Shown here in pieces: positions 35,862 through 45,055 of a DNA stretch of 64,000 nucleotides. Under the pieces are notes generated by a model. It saw only the letters and a program-made list of their open reading frames with translations. It was not told where the DNA came from and ran no database searches. Each line of letters starts with the position of its first letter. Position 1 is the first letter of the stretch. The translations under genes and the position numbers were made by a program. The DNA is taken from contig JAEZKC010000117.1 in the NCBI GenBank assembly GCA_023436205.1, forward strand, positions 124,001 through 188,000, in the 5' to 3' direction. The stretch is from Fibrobacterota bacterium. Lineage in GTDB: Bacteria > Fibrobacterota > Chitinivibrionia > Chitinivibrionales > Chitinispirillaceae.

Positions 35862-37142
35862 TTAGACAAACATCTTTTCAAGACAGGATTTTTTTATGTT
35901 TTTGAGTTTTTCTAGCTCTTGCTGCTGGAGGGTGATGAGGTTGTCGAGATGTTTGAAATATTCAGCTATTTTATTTTGTTCATCCTGCTTCGGAATTAAT
36001 ATAGTGAATTCGCTATACTCCTGTGCATTAACTCCTGGCTGCCCTGAACGCTGAGATGTTACCTTGACGAATTTACCATATTTCTCAGTTAAAGTATTTT
36101 GAAAAACGAATTCCGAATTTACTTCTGGTTTAATTCTTGCCCGTATTAAGAAGCCTGCATAATATACCAAACCATCATTCTCTTTATAGATATATGTTTT
36201 TCCGACACTTGCACCTGTTCGTGCAAATAAAATGTCATTTACTTTTAATTTATAATTTTCTGCAAAGCTCAAATCTGTATTCGGCGTTGTAAGATCATCA
36301 CTATTAAATTTATGTGATTTATCATCAATATCTGTTATACGAATATATTTATGAATACCATCATATGCCATTGCTGCAGCATTAAGGCCATACTCAAAAG
36401 ATTCACTAATTTCCCCCAACCTCTTCCTTTCCCAAGCCCCCGTAAACCCTGCAAAACGAATTTCCGGCACATCGGCGCCCTCCCGGGGGAACATTTTTTC
36501 GAGCATTGATTTCTTTACCTTTACCAGCTTGTCGAGCTTGCGCTGGCGAAGGGTGATTAGGGTGTCGAGGTGGTTGAAGAAGGTGCCGATTTTAGATTGT
36601 TCTAAATCATCTGCTGGATGAAAAACTAAAGTATCTTTTATTGCTGTTTTGGAGATTGATAACACTTTAGTTCCTTGCATCAACCTCAATAGTTGATTGT
36701 GATATGCAGGTGAATTCAAATAATACCCTAGATATCCCAATGCAAATTTGAACGTTGGTCGACAAGCTATGGTATGCAGCCCAGAAACAACTGTTTCATC
36801 TTTTACATTCATCAGCTCTGTACATTTGCCAACAGTTTCGTCTTCAGCTGCATCAGCGATAATCACATCACCGTTCTGCAACTTTGATGTTTTTATTTTT
36901 TCCACCAAGGCATTGTTATTTATGAAGGGTAGTTCATCCTTAGCAACATCTAACAATTCACCAAACTTAATCAGGATATCCCCGTAATGAACATTCTTTG
37001 CTAAACCAGAATTGTAATTCAACTCAGCTCTAGAAAGTGTATTATTAGATAAGTTTGTGAAAGTTTCACTGAATTTACTCGATCTCCAGACCTCAGCAAA
37101 CCCTTTAAACCGAATTTCCGGCTTATTTTCTTTCTCCCCCAT
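35862..37142 (-). CDS. hsdS: Type I restriction enzyme, specificity subunit
   Basis: HsdS recognises the bipartite target through two target-recognition domains. Both halves open alike: PEIRFKGFAEVWRSSKF and VPEIRFAGFTGAWERKRLGE. Each half ends in a helical spacer (TLITLRQRKLDKLVKVKKSM and NLITLQQQELEKLKNIKKSC). The ATG at 37142 lies 1 bp after the hsdM stop and follows GAGTAGG. A further in-frame start upstream would overlap hsdM. 426 residues is normal. The recognition sequence cannot be read from the protein. Confidence 0.94.
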   Translation of the reverse strand: MGEKENKPEIRFKGFAEVWRSSKFSETFTNLSNNTLSRAELNYNSGLAKNVHYGDILIKFGELLDVAKDELPFINNNALVEKIKTSKLQNGDVIIADAAEDETVGKCTELMNVKDETVVSGLHTIACRPTFKFALGYLGYYLNSPAYHNQLLRLMQGTKVLSISKTAIKDTLVFHPADDLEQSKIGTFFNHLDTLITLRQRKLDKLVKVKKSMLEKMFPREGADVPEIRFAGFTGAWERKRLGEISESFEYGLNAAAMAYDGIHKYIRITDIDDKSHKFNSDDLTTPNTDLSFAENYKLKVNDILFARTGASVGKTYIYKENDGLVYYAGFLIRARIKPEVNSEFVFQNTLTEKYGKFVKVTSQRSGQPGVNAQEYSEFTILIPKQDEQNKIAEYFKHLDNLITLQQQELEKLKNIKKSCLEKMFV

Positions 37143-37143
37143 C

Positions 37144-39726
37144 CTACTCACCCCCCAACAACATCCTGAACTCACTGATGCCCTTCATATCATACTCACT
37201 GCCCACCAGCTCATCCATCAACCCCGCCAAGCTGCTTTCCGTTTCGTGTATCTGGTTTACTACCTCTTCGTAGGTAACCACATACTTTTCTGATAAAACC
37301 TGCACCTTGGTAGCCAGTTTGCCAATAACCTCTTGTGGGAGTTTATGCAGCGCATTCAAAAAGGGAATGATCCATTTACGCTCGAGCAGCTCTATCGCCT
37401 GTTCATCGGTGAGCTTTTCGATAATTTCTTTTGTTTTAGTTTGCAACTTGGCCGATTCTGATTTCACCTTTACCTTCAAATCCTTTTCTTCGTCAAAAAG
37501 ATCACTGACTCTGATAATTCTACTCTCATAAGAGTCATCGGTAAATGCCTCACCATTTTTCATATCCGCTTTGATCTGCTTTGCTTCCTTCTTCACTGCC
37601 GCTGGTGCAAGCCCATCCTTTTTCTCACCCTCGGAATCAGATTCCTTATCCTCCTCTGACAAGGAGCCGAGAATCTCTTCATATTCAGAAGCTATTTCTG
37701 CTAAACGGCTCTCCTTCTCCTTCAATGCATTGTAATCATCAACCAGATAGGTTTCCTGTACAAGCTCAAAGGGAAACACATGACCTTTCCACCCCTCCTG
37801 AACCTCCTGATCCTTGCCGTCCTTTTTCTTCATTACCATGTTCGGATCCACCTGCCTTGCAGATGCAAAACCCTCGGTCTGCAGAATCTCCAGATCAACG
37901 GCTATGATATTCCACTCGTCATCAAGGATCTGGTAGGCCTCGTATTTATCAATAAGAGGCAGATCTTTGAGACGCTTGAATATTTCGTGGCTCAATTCGG
38001 TCTCTTTGCGGGAGATATTCACCGTATCCATGCCGCTTATCAGCTCCTTTTTGAGAAGCCGGCTGAAACTTTTAAATCCAGAGGCGAAACTATCCACAAA
38101 AGCCTTAACATCGGGGTGATCCATAATCGCACACTTTACATCTTTTACTTTCAGCTCGGAGTACGGCTTTGTCGCTTTTGAAAACAGAGCTGCCCGTAAC
38201 CCCGGAAATGCGCTCCAATACTCCTCCAGCGCGTCAATCTCCTTTTTGGGAATTCCCCCGAACATGGACGCATAGATATCCCAGCTTTCTGCAACTTCTG
38301 ACGAATCAACATACCGGGGAATATTCAGGTTATAGTCATTCTCCCGAATCTCTTCTCGGCTTACCACCTTCGAATATTTTGCAACCGTCTGCCGGGCGAT
38401 TACCGTATCTACGATTCTCTTTATATCAGAAGCCCTCAACTGGTTATTTTTGCCGACCTTTATAAACCCTTTGGAGGCATCAACAACCAGCACATCTGTA
38501 TTTGTGCGCTTCTGCTTTAATACCATAATAATGGTTGGGATACCGGTACCGAAGAAGATGTTAGGAGGAAGTCCGATAATGGCATCGATGTGGTTATTTT
38601 CTACCAGGTTTTTACGAATGTTCCCCTCTTCACCGGTGCGAAACAAAACGCCATGGGGTAAAACGATGGCCATGATTCCGTCGGGTTTGATGTGATACAG
38701 ATCGTGCAGCAAAAAGGCATAATCTGCCTTGGTCTTGGGGGCCAGCCCGAACCGCGCATACCGGGCGTCAGAATCTTTGTTCGCCGGGTCCCACTTCTGA
38801 GAGTAAGGCGGATTGGAGACAACGGCATCCACATAGAGGGGTTTGTAGGTTTTGACCGGATCGTTTTCATCGAAATAGGGCCAGTCCTCTTCCAGAGTAT
38901 CCCCATTGCGGGTCACGATATTATCAACCAGAACTCCCCGCATCACCAGATTCATACGAGTGAGGTTATAGGTGTTCTGCTTCAGTTCCTGGGCATAGTA
39001 CTTAATATTGTTCTCATCATCTATGTGCTTGGCAACGCTGCGGCCAATATTAATAAGTAAGGACCCCGATCCGCTCGTGGGGTCATAAATCTGAATCTCC
39101 TTTTTCTTTTTTAGATGGTCTGCGACGATTTCAGACATGAGAAGTGAAACTTCGTGGGGAGTATAGAACTCCCCGGCTTTTTTGCCGGCGTTTGCCGCAA
39201 ACATGGAGATCAGGTATTCATAGATAAAACCCAGAACATCGTAATCCTGCTTGCCGTTCATGGGGATGTCTTTTATCAGATGAATTAGCGACCTGATTGA
39301 TTTTGTCTGAGCGGCGGCACTCTCCCCCAGTTTACTCAAACCTGTCTGCAGGGTATCGAAGATGCCTTCGAACAGCTTTTTGTGGGCGGGGTTGATCAGG
39401 CGGCTGAAGGCGGACAGTGCGTCTCTGACATCACCTACATCAAACTCGTTGCCCTTGTTGATCCAGGTTGAGAAAAGATCTTTATAGGCGATAAAATAGC
39501 CGATATTGCCACTTATGTGCTGCACCGTTTCGGTGTCTTCTTCGCAGAAACCCTTGATATCTTTATCCGAGCAGCCCTCTTTTCTGGCAAACTGCAGCTC
39601 TTTATCGGAGAGGTATTTATAGAAAATGAAGCCCAGGATGTAGTCTTTATACTCATTGGCCTCGATCTTCGAGCGCATGTCGTTTGCGGAAGCCCAGATT
39701 TTGGCGGCCAGCTGTTGCTTGTTCAT
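37144..39726 (-). CDS. hsdM: Type I restriction enzyme, modification (adenine methylase) subunit
   Basis: HsdM methylates adenine in the HsdS target. Motif I is YDPTSGSGSLL and motif IV is NPPYSQKW, both intact. The N-terminal helical domain begins MNKQQLAAKIWASANDMR. The protein is 860 residues, about 340 longer than EcoR124-type HsdM. The extra C-terminal part is charged coiled-coil-like, with RLAEIASEYEEILGSLSE and a region near the end rich in KLTDEQAIELLERKW. Long HsdM proteins of this kind occur in Bacteroidota-like type I systems. It is the first gene of the hsdMSR operon. Confidence 0.95.
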   Translation of the reverse strand: MNKQQLAAKIWASANDMRSKIEANEYKDYILGFIFYKYLSDKELQFARKEGCSDKDIKGFCEEDTETVQHISGNIGYFIAYKDLFSTWINKGNEFDVGDVRDALSAFSRLINPAHKKLFEGIFDTLQTGLSKLGESAAAQTKSIRSLIHLIKDIPMNGKQDYDVLGFIYEYLISMFAANAGKKAGEFYTPHEVSLLMSEIVADHLKKKKEIQIYDPTSGSGSLLINIGRSVAKHIDDENNIKYYAQELKQNTYNLTRMNLVMRGVLVDNIVTRNGDTLEEDWPYFDENDPVKTYKPLYVDAVVSNPPYSQKWDPANKDSDARYARFGLAPKTKADYAFLLHDLYHIKPDGIMAIVLPHGVLFRTGEEGNIRKNLVENNHIDAIIGLPPNIFFGTGIPTIIMVLKQKRTNTDVLVVDASKGFIKVGKNNQLRASDIKRIVDTVIARQTVAKYSKVVSREEIRENDYNLNIPRYVDSSEVAESWDIYASMFGGIPKKEIDALEEYWSAFPGLRAALFSKATKPYSELKVKDVKCAIMDHPDVKAFVDSFASGFKSFSRLLKKELISGMDTVNISRKETELSHEIFKRLKDLPLIDKYEAYQILDDEWNIIAVDLEILQTEGFASARQVDPNMVMKKKDGKDQEVQEGWKGHVFPFELVQETYLVDDYNALKEKESRLAEIASEYEEILGSLSEEDKESDSEGEKKDGLAPAAVKKEAKQIKADMKNGEAFTDDSYESRIIRVSDLFDEEKDLKVKVKSESAKLQTKTKEIIEKLTDEQAIELLERKWIIPFLNALHKLPQEVIGKLATKVQVLSEKYVVTYEEVVNQIHETESSLAGLMDELVGSEYDMKGISEFRMLLGGE

Positions 39727-40063
39727 GGTGCTTGGTCCTTGGGAGCCTGCCGGGGGCAGGGGGAAGAGTGGTTTGGGAATAAGATAGAGAGTATAATTTT
39801 TGAGGGGGGGGCAGGCAAATGGGGGGTGCTTATATTACGTACGGTATGTGCTAACGGCAAACATTCTGGTTTCCTCAATTTCTGTTCATCCGAGAATGTG
39901 TTTTTGACACTAGAGGGGGGACCAAATATCCAAAAGATCCGTTGTGGCGCTTGCGGTAGGTATTTTGGCATATTGATGTTGGTGTATGTAAGCCGGAACA
40001 CTGGAGCACTAATACTACATGATTCTTTCGCGGCGGCTATTTCTCTTTCTTCACCATTATACA
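39727..40063. other. Gene-free upstream region of the hsd operon
   Basis: 337 bp between the converging or co-oriented minus-strand genes. A plus-strand frame here runs on antisense through hsdM and is not credible. It probably holds the hsdM promoter, but I see no clear -35/-10 pair. Confidence 0.5.
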
Positions 40064-40834
40064 TTAGTACCTTTGCACATTCTGTTGCGCCCAGTCAAAA
40101 ATCTGATTTGGGTCAATTCGATTTGATATTGTTTGATTAACAGTTAAATATCCGATGTACTTGCCTTTCACAAATACTTTTGGTGGTGTTCGTGTAATCG
40201 TATTGAACGGACTAAGGTTTGAGAGTACACTACCATAATTTGAAAATTTATTGAATATAGACGTGTCAGAATATTTGTTCCCATAAGGCCCGAATTTGTT
40301 GAATATCGATTCAACATCAAATCTGTTGGGATTCAATTTACCGAGAAATGTATCATCAGCAGCAATAATAAATGATTCCTTATTCAGCACACGTGCATAC
40401 TCTTCGGATTCAATCAATTTCCCTGCAAGCAATGTGCTTAATGAGTTCTTCAGGGTATAAAGGAAGGCTTCGGTTGGAATTCTAGTGTGCACATATGGAT
40501 TCTTCGAAACATGCCCAATAAACTGCCCATTTATTATAAGCTGAGGGGGGGTACTACAATAAGGATTATTCAAACTTTGATGTCCATATTCACTCCCATA
40601 CTGAGAATATGGATTAAAAATGCTGGTCTGACTATACTGGCTCCCATACGGACCATACTCATTTAGAATTGACTCTTTGTCGTATTGATTATCTGTTATT
40701 CTACCAAGAAATTGTTTATCCTGAGCAATTAAATATGAATCGCTTCTCTTCGCACTGGCATTGTTCTGCTCTGCATATAGCCCAGCAAGCAATAACTCAA
40801 GCACCTCCTTTGTATTGTCGGTTGCTCGTGTCAT
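40064..40834 (-). CDS. Tandem-repeat protein rich in Pro-Tyr-Gly-Ser (two-repeat)
   Basis: The 256-residue product has two copies of one about 105-residue module. Each reads F-L-G-x-L/I-x-x-N-x-x-D-x-E-S-I-x-N, then a GPYGSQYSQTSIFNPYSQYG type segment, then PP-x-x-x-x-x-G-x-x-I-G-x-L/V. The first copy spans about 40-140 and the second about 150-245. This ladder of N-x-Y/F-G-x-Y-G-S strings is known in short cyanobacterial and proteobacterial proteins of unknown function. No signal peptide is seen. Its start overlaps the end of the next upstream gene by 4 bp. Confidence 0.75.
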   Translation of the reverse strand: MTRATDNTKEVLELLLAGLYAEQNNASAKRSDSYLIAQDKQFLGRITDNQYDKESILNEYGPYGSQYSQTSIFNPYSQYGSEYGHQSLNNPYCSTPPQLIINGQFIGHVSKNPYVHTRIPTEAFLYTLKNSLSTLLAGKLIESEEYARVLNKESFIIAADDTFLGKLNPNRFDVESIFNKFGPYGNKYSDTSIFNKFSNYGSVLSNLSPFNTITRTPPKVFVKGKYIGYLTVNQTISNRIDPNQIFDWAQQNVQRY

Positions 40835-41175
40835 TTTGCATCTCCATATAGTGACTTAAGCAATTTCTGAATTTCTTCTGCTGCCTTTTCTCGGGGTAAT
40901 TGTGTTATCAACACTGGTGCAGTGCCTAACGCGATGTTCTTTCTACGTATATCTTTAATTTCCCTTAAAGGCCAATAGAGAAATCCGGTAGTTATTGCCG
41001 ACGGTGTTGACCATGCAAATTCACCGGTTACAAGTGCAGTAATGATGCAAGCAATACCACAACCAAATAGGGTAACTGTTAGCACTATGTAAGTCCATTC
41101 AATACGACGGTTCTGATTTAGGACAGTATCGATACGTGCCAGTGTTCCTTGAATATTTGCTGAATTGGGCGGCAT
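40831..41175 (-). CDS. Small two-helix membrane protein
   Basis: The 114-residue product has two hydrophobic helices (about 27-48, YIVLTVTLFGCGIACIITAL, and about 56-70) between polar ends. The C-terminal part is charged (EKAAEEIQKLLKSLYG). It overlaps the repeat-protein gene by 4 bp (ATGA), so the pair is a single transcriptional unit and this gene is read first. I know no family. A membrane anchor for the repeat protein is a guess. Confidence 0.65.
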   Translation of the reverse strand: MPPNSANIQGTLARIDTVLNQNRRIEWTYIVLTVTLFGCGIACIITALVTGEFAWSTPSAITTGFLYWPLREIKDIRRKNIALGTAPVLITQLPREKAAEEIQKLLKSLYGDAK

Positions 41176-41347
41176 ATGCTTGCCTTCTTTTTGACTATTT
41201 ATGGTTTACTCTTAATTCTTTCTCACAAGATGTGAGGTTTTCTTAATGCCAAATTACAAATATATTTTTGATCGGGTTGTGGTAAGCCGTAGTGCTGTAT
41301 TGCGTCTGCGGCAAGCTATTTTGTCTTGTCGTTGTTGTTTGCCGGCT

Positions 41348-42853
41348 TCACAACCGCTGGTTCACTTCATTATTCTTATTCCTACTGATTTTTCGTGCAA
41401 AATCTTTCAGCAAATCTGCTGTTACTTCTTTATTATGAGTAGTTATTTCATCTATAAAGCTACGAATAACATCTTCATTTTTCCACTCTATTATACAGCT
41501 TCCATAGGACCCTATAAAGAAATAACCATCACGTTCTTGTTTCTCAACACGTTCAACATCTTGTGTTGAAAGATCAATAATTTCATCATTAACTTCAGCA
41601 AATCCATTTTGAAATTCAGAATATGATAAATGATGTGTTCCATTTAGAATAGCAGTATCGAATACTTCCACACCATTAACTAAAAATGGTGTACTTTTTT
41701 GGAAATGGATAAAGGCAAAGTCATTATAAACTCTACTATCATAAGATAGCCACAATTCTACAATGTCAAATTCAGAAGAATTAAACTTCCAAATACCCAT
41801 TCCCTTTTTAGCTAATTTGAAATCGTATTCACCTACTCCATCTATCCAACAAAGTTTATCCTCGAAAATGGCTTGTTTTTCCATTAGGTTATTAAAAAAT
41901 CTATCAATTTTTCCTTTTTCATTCGTGTAGACAATTCCTTTGTCGTTTTTTGGAAAACTCATAGTTGATATTTTATGAAACAGGAATAAATACGTGTAAA
42001 TATCTTTTACCTCCGGTCTTTTTAAATAGTCACTGATTTCATTAATACTTTGGAATCTCTTTTGAGGATTGTTTTCCAAACATTTATCAATTATTCTATC
42101 ATATACATCCAAATCTTCGAAAATTGAGGTGATTTTCATTCTACCTGTACCGCGATGTGTATACCCAGTTGCATACCATTGAAGAATTTGACCTATTGCA
42201 TAAATATCCATTGTAGGGGCTGGGTCAATATTGTTTTGTTCCTGTTCTGGTGCCGAAAAAAGTCTATTGCCTAAACGCTCATTTTTTTCAGTTTCTGCTA
42301 ATATTTTGAAAATTTCTGGGTTGTAGCTTGCGATACCAAAATCAGCTAAATAAAAGTCATTTCCTTTGATAAGGATATTTTCAGGTTTAATATCCCTATG
42401 TATGATACCTGCTTGGTGGATTTGAGCCGTTGTAGATACTAAAAAATCAAAAAGATGAATAAATTGTTCTCGTGATTTTGCTTCTTGAATCTTTGCAAGT
42501 GAACTATCATACTTAACCATTATAATAACTGGCACATCAAAAGATTCAAACTCTCCAGAAATGTTTAGTAAATCAAAATCAATATACCGTACAATATTAC
42601 TAACATTTTCAGTTATGATTATATTGAAATATTCAGAGATGAACCGTTGTTTCTTTATTTCTCCTGAATTTCCACTTGATTCAGTTACTAAGAATTTGAT
42701 TGCAACCATTTTTTCATTGAATGTTGCTTCATAAACTATACCATTTCCACCTTGACCGATAGGTGCTTTAGTTAAAACAAACTCACCTAATCCGAGCGTA
42801 ATTTTGAAATTGTTTATTTTAAAATAATCTATTAATTGTTTCAGTTTATTCAT
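41348..42853 (-). CDS. Hanks-type serine/threonine protein kinase
   Basis: The 501-residue product has an intact eukaryote-like kinase domain (about 20-290). The glycine loop is IGQGGNGIVYE (33-38), the lysine AIKF (Lys53), the catalytic loop HRDIKPEN (His152, Asp154, Asn159) and DFG is 171-173. The activation segment ends LGNRLFSAPEQEQ. The last about 210 residues are an unknown alpha/beta domain with no membrane helix, so it is a soluble kinase. The DNA is markedly AT-rich. It sits between repeats and the type I restriction operon, with no PP2C phosphatase or FHA gene adjoining. Confidence 0.9.
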   Translation of the reverse strand: MNKLKQLIDYFKINNFKITLGLGEFVLTKAPIGQGGNGIVYEATFNEKMVAIKFLVTESSGNSGEIKKQRFISEYFNIIITENVSNIVRYIDFDLLNISGEFESFDVPVIIMVKYDSSLAKIQEAKSREQFIHLFDFLVSTTAQIHQAGIIHRDIKPENILIKGNDFYLADFGIASYNPEIFKILAETEKNERLGNRLFSAPEQEQNNIDPAPTMDIYAIGQILQWYATGYTHRGTGRMKITSIFEDLDVYDRIIDKCLENNPQKRFQSINEISDYLKRPEVKDIYTYLFLFHKISTMSFPKNDKGIVYTNEKGKIDRFFNNLMEKQAIFEDKLCWIDGVGEYDFKLAKKGMGIWKFNSSEFDIVELWLSYDSRVYNDFAFIHFQKSTPFLVNGVEVFDTAILNGTHHLSYSEFQNGFAEVNDEIIDLSTQDVERVEKQERDGYFFIGSYGSCIIEWKNEDVIRSFIDEITTHNKEVTADLLKDFARKISRNKNNEVNQRL

Positions 42854-43214
42854 AAATCCCTTAACTTGCAGACAATTGGCTTTTCAACTATTCCGGCTTG
42901 ATTTCTGAAGTAAATTTTTCCCCTCGTAATTATCCTTCACTATGCACAATTATCCCCCAGGCCGCTTCCCCATCCGTGACTGCAAATGTCTTCTCCATTA
43001 AATCTTTTTCCGAAAATGTGAGGCCCTTACAGCTTCTGAAGATAAACTCCCAGCAGAAAACCCGCTGAAGCGCTTAATACTTCCTGTACATAGCAGCCTA
43101 AATCTACAGCAAAAAACCAGCTTTATAGAGTATAAATCCGGTGCAGGCGACAAGAAAAGGGGTGGGAGAAAGATTTCGTTTATTATAATACACGCAGAAG
43201 TTTTGAGGATTATC

Positions 43215-43395
43215 CTTCGACTCCGGCGGACCTACGCTCAGGATGAACGGAACGGAGGACTCGATCTTAATGGACTTACGTTCAGGATTATCCTTCGACT
43301 CCGAAGATTACGCTCAGGATGAGCGGAGCGAGGCACTATCCAGCTTTTACAGGATGAACGGAGCGGGGCACTCCACTTCGGCACACCTACGCTCA
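43215..43395. repeat. Cluster of dispersed REP-like elements
   Basis: Two plus-orientation copies (CTTCGACTCCGGCGGACCTA at 43215 and a variant CTTCGACTCCGAAGATTACG at 43292) and a fragment (43355-43395) occur. Each is followed by CTCAGGATGA(A/G)CGGA. The stretch 42854-43500 has no gene. Confidence 0.8.
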
Positions 43396-43502
43396 AGCCA
43401 TATACATATATAGAATAGCCCTCCTTCAGGCAACCCTACCCTCGATCACCCGGAAATCCCTACAAAAAAGCCAATATTGTCTGCAACAGCATCACATATC
43501 TC

Positions 43503-43656
43503 GTAAACACCAGTGCATGTTGTGTAAACAATACCGCATCATGCGTAAACAGCACCGCATGCAGTGTAAACAATACCGCATCATGCGTAAACAGCACCGC
43601 ATGCAGTGTAAACACCACTGCATCTTGCGTAAACAGCAGTGCATGCTGTGTAAACA
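43503..43656. repeat. Direct array of GTAAACA boxes, exact 21-bp period
   Basis: GTAAACA begins at 43503, 43524, 43545, 43566, 43587, 43608, 43629 and 43650. A ninth degenerate box (TGAAACA) is at 43671. Units alternate between an ATACCGCATCATGC and a GCACCGCATGCAGT flavour, giving a 42-bp super-period. Because 21 is divisible by three, repetitive frames stay open on both strands, but neither looks like a real protein. Confidence 0.93.
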
Positions 43657-43700
43657 CACACAAAAATCTTTGAAACAGCAATGTATTTGCCCCTACTTGA

Positions 43701-43868
43701 CCCTGTTTACACCATTTTTCACCCTGTTGCACTATTTTTTTACCCTGTTTACAGGAATTTTCGGGCAGTTTACACGATTTTTATCTCTTCTGCAGTGAAA
43801 TTTTACCCTTTTTCATAGATTTTTGTGTGTGTTGCAGACTTTTAGCATGATGTTGCAAACTTTTATCC
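43701..43868. repeat. Inverted continuation of the 21-bp array
   Basis: TGTTTACA-like boxes, the reverse complement of the preceding array, occur at 43704, 43725 (TGTTGCAC), 43746 and 43767 (AGTTTACA). The spacing is again 21 bp, and decayed units (CTGCAG, TTGCAGACTTTT, TTGCAAACTTTT) continue to about 43868. The unit consensus is CCCTGTTTACACCATTTTT. Confidence 0.8.
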
Positions 43869-43934
43869 GCATTTTAGTTGCGATCCTCTCTCCTAACCGG
43901 TACCGGAACTGTACTGTTTGCTGGTTTAAACCCT

Positions 43935-44458
43935 CTAGGAAGACATGGCAGGATGCTCACTTGAAGCGCTGGAAGCATTGCTCTTCACATACTGGCGGCG
44001 TGCTTTGCTGCAGTAGTGCTGTCTGAAGTATTCAAGATCATCAAAAAAGGCGACCCGGGCCGCTTTCCTTATTTCATGCTGAGCCGCCATACACAACGTG
44101 ATAAGCCGCTTCTGACGGTCGACCGCCACCTTTTCCGGCTTGTCCTCGCGAAGCACAATCCCCTGCACCCTCAAAAGCTCCACCGCCAGCGCCCCCGCCT
44201 GCTCAAAATATGCGGCGTCAACCGCAACACCTCCGGGCCGGGTGCATGCCGGGGATGCTCGCTTATAAGAAATACAAGATGCAAGTTGCACATAAGAATT
44301 GAAGTTATTCTGTTTCCCTTAAGCCAACCGCGCACCAGAACCTTGAGACCATTGTCACCGGTGAAGTCGTTTATCGACGATGACACGCTGCGGTAATCCT
44401 TGGGTGAGAGCTCTTCCATCTCTCTTTCGTTTTGGGCACTGAGTTCAGGTGAAATCAT
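43935..44458 (-). pseudogene. Decayed gene, two overlapping frames
   Basis: A start-like frame (44458 down to about 44290) reads MISPELSAQNEREMEELSP. A second frame (about 44220 to 43935) reads AYFEQAGALAVELLRVQ and ends RRQYVKSNASSASS. Together they look like the N- and C-terminal parts of one helical protein of unknown family, broken by a frameshift or inserted repeat. No motif is recognised. Confidence 0.35.
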
Positions 44459-44491
44459 ACCTGAATCCTTTCTGAATGTGTGTGAATATCA

Positions 44492-44515
44492 CCCCGCAAG
44501 CAAATGCTTGCGGGG
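44492..44515. repeat. Perfect 11-bp stem hairpin
   Basis: CCCCGCAAGCA (44492-44502) pairs with TGCTTGCGGGG (44505-44515) around two A residues. There is no adjacent T-run. It lies upstream of the decayed gene's start on the minus strand, or could be a recombination or RNA structure. Confidence 0.7.
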
Positions 44516-44878
44516 ATGGATTTATATACAAGTCAACTGTAGAGTTGACCTTTTCACACTGACAGTCATGAGCAGCGGGCGGATGAAAAGGTGCAGAGTC
44601 GGTCAGCCGATACCCCAAGACACATCTTCCCGGAACACGGGCAGATTCTTGTTACGATTTATCAATAGAATTAATCCAGCGAATTACTGATTACATTTTA
44701 TTAATTAACATTGGGGTACATGCAGTGCAAATATTTTTTTGAGGAGAAGTATGTAGCACAAGTGGAGGATCTATAACTATGCGATACTGCCTCGCTCCGC
44801 TCGCACGAGCGTAGTCTTCGAAGTCACAGGCGTATATACCTGGGATTCTGCTGATCACGCCGTCTGGCCTCTAATTTT

Positions 44879-44960
44879 ACGGATGCTCGATTATTCCCTT
44901 TAGAGCTGGATCAAGGATATTCCAAAGACCCGGATGACTTTCAACAAGGCGTGCAATGCC
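44879..44960 (-). pseudogene. Nucleotidyltransferase C-terminal fragment
   Basis: The minus strand encodes IARLVESHPGLWN and then ILDPALKGIIEHP. This matches the last 26 residues of the nucleotidyltransferase at 25571 with only a few changes. The rest of the gene is absent, so it is a remnant. Confidence 0.85.
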
Positions 44961-45055
44961 TGTACACAATAATTCTCAAAGTGCATAGTATTTGCTCCTT
45001 TCAGAAGTACATTGTCAAATGGGGACATAAAGATAAATAACAGGGGGGGAATTGT

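Noticed and set aside
39517..40140. 207-aa plus-strand protein
   Set aside because: Its first third is antisense to hsdM and the rest covers intergenic DNA and the repeat-protein end. No ribosome-binding site.
43460..43798. Two heptad-repeat proteins on opposite strands
   Set aside because: Both frames are open only because the 21-bp unit is divisible by three. Neither has a convincing start or ribosome-binding site.
43503..43868. CRISPR array
   Set aside because: Units are contiguous 21-bp tandem copies with no spacers, and half the array is inverted. No cas genes are near.
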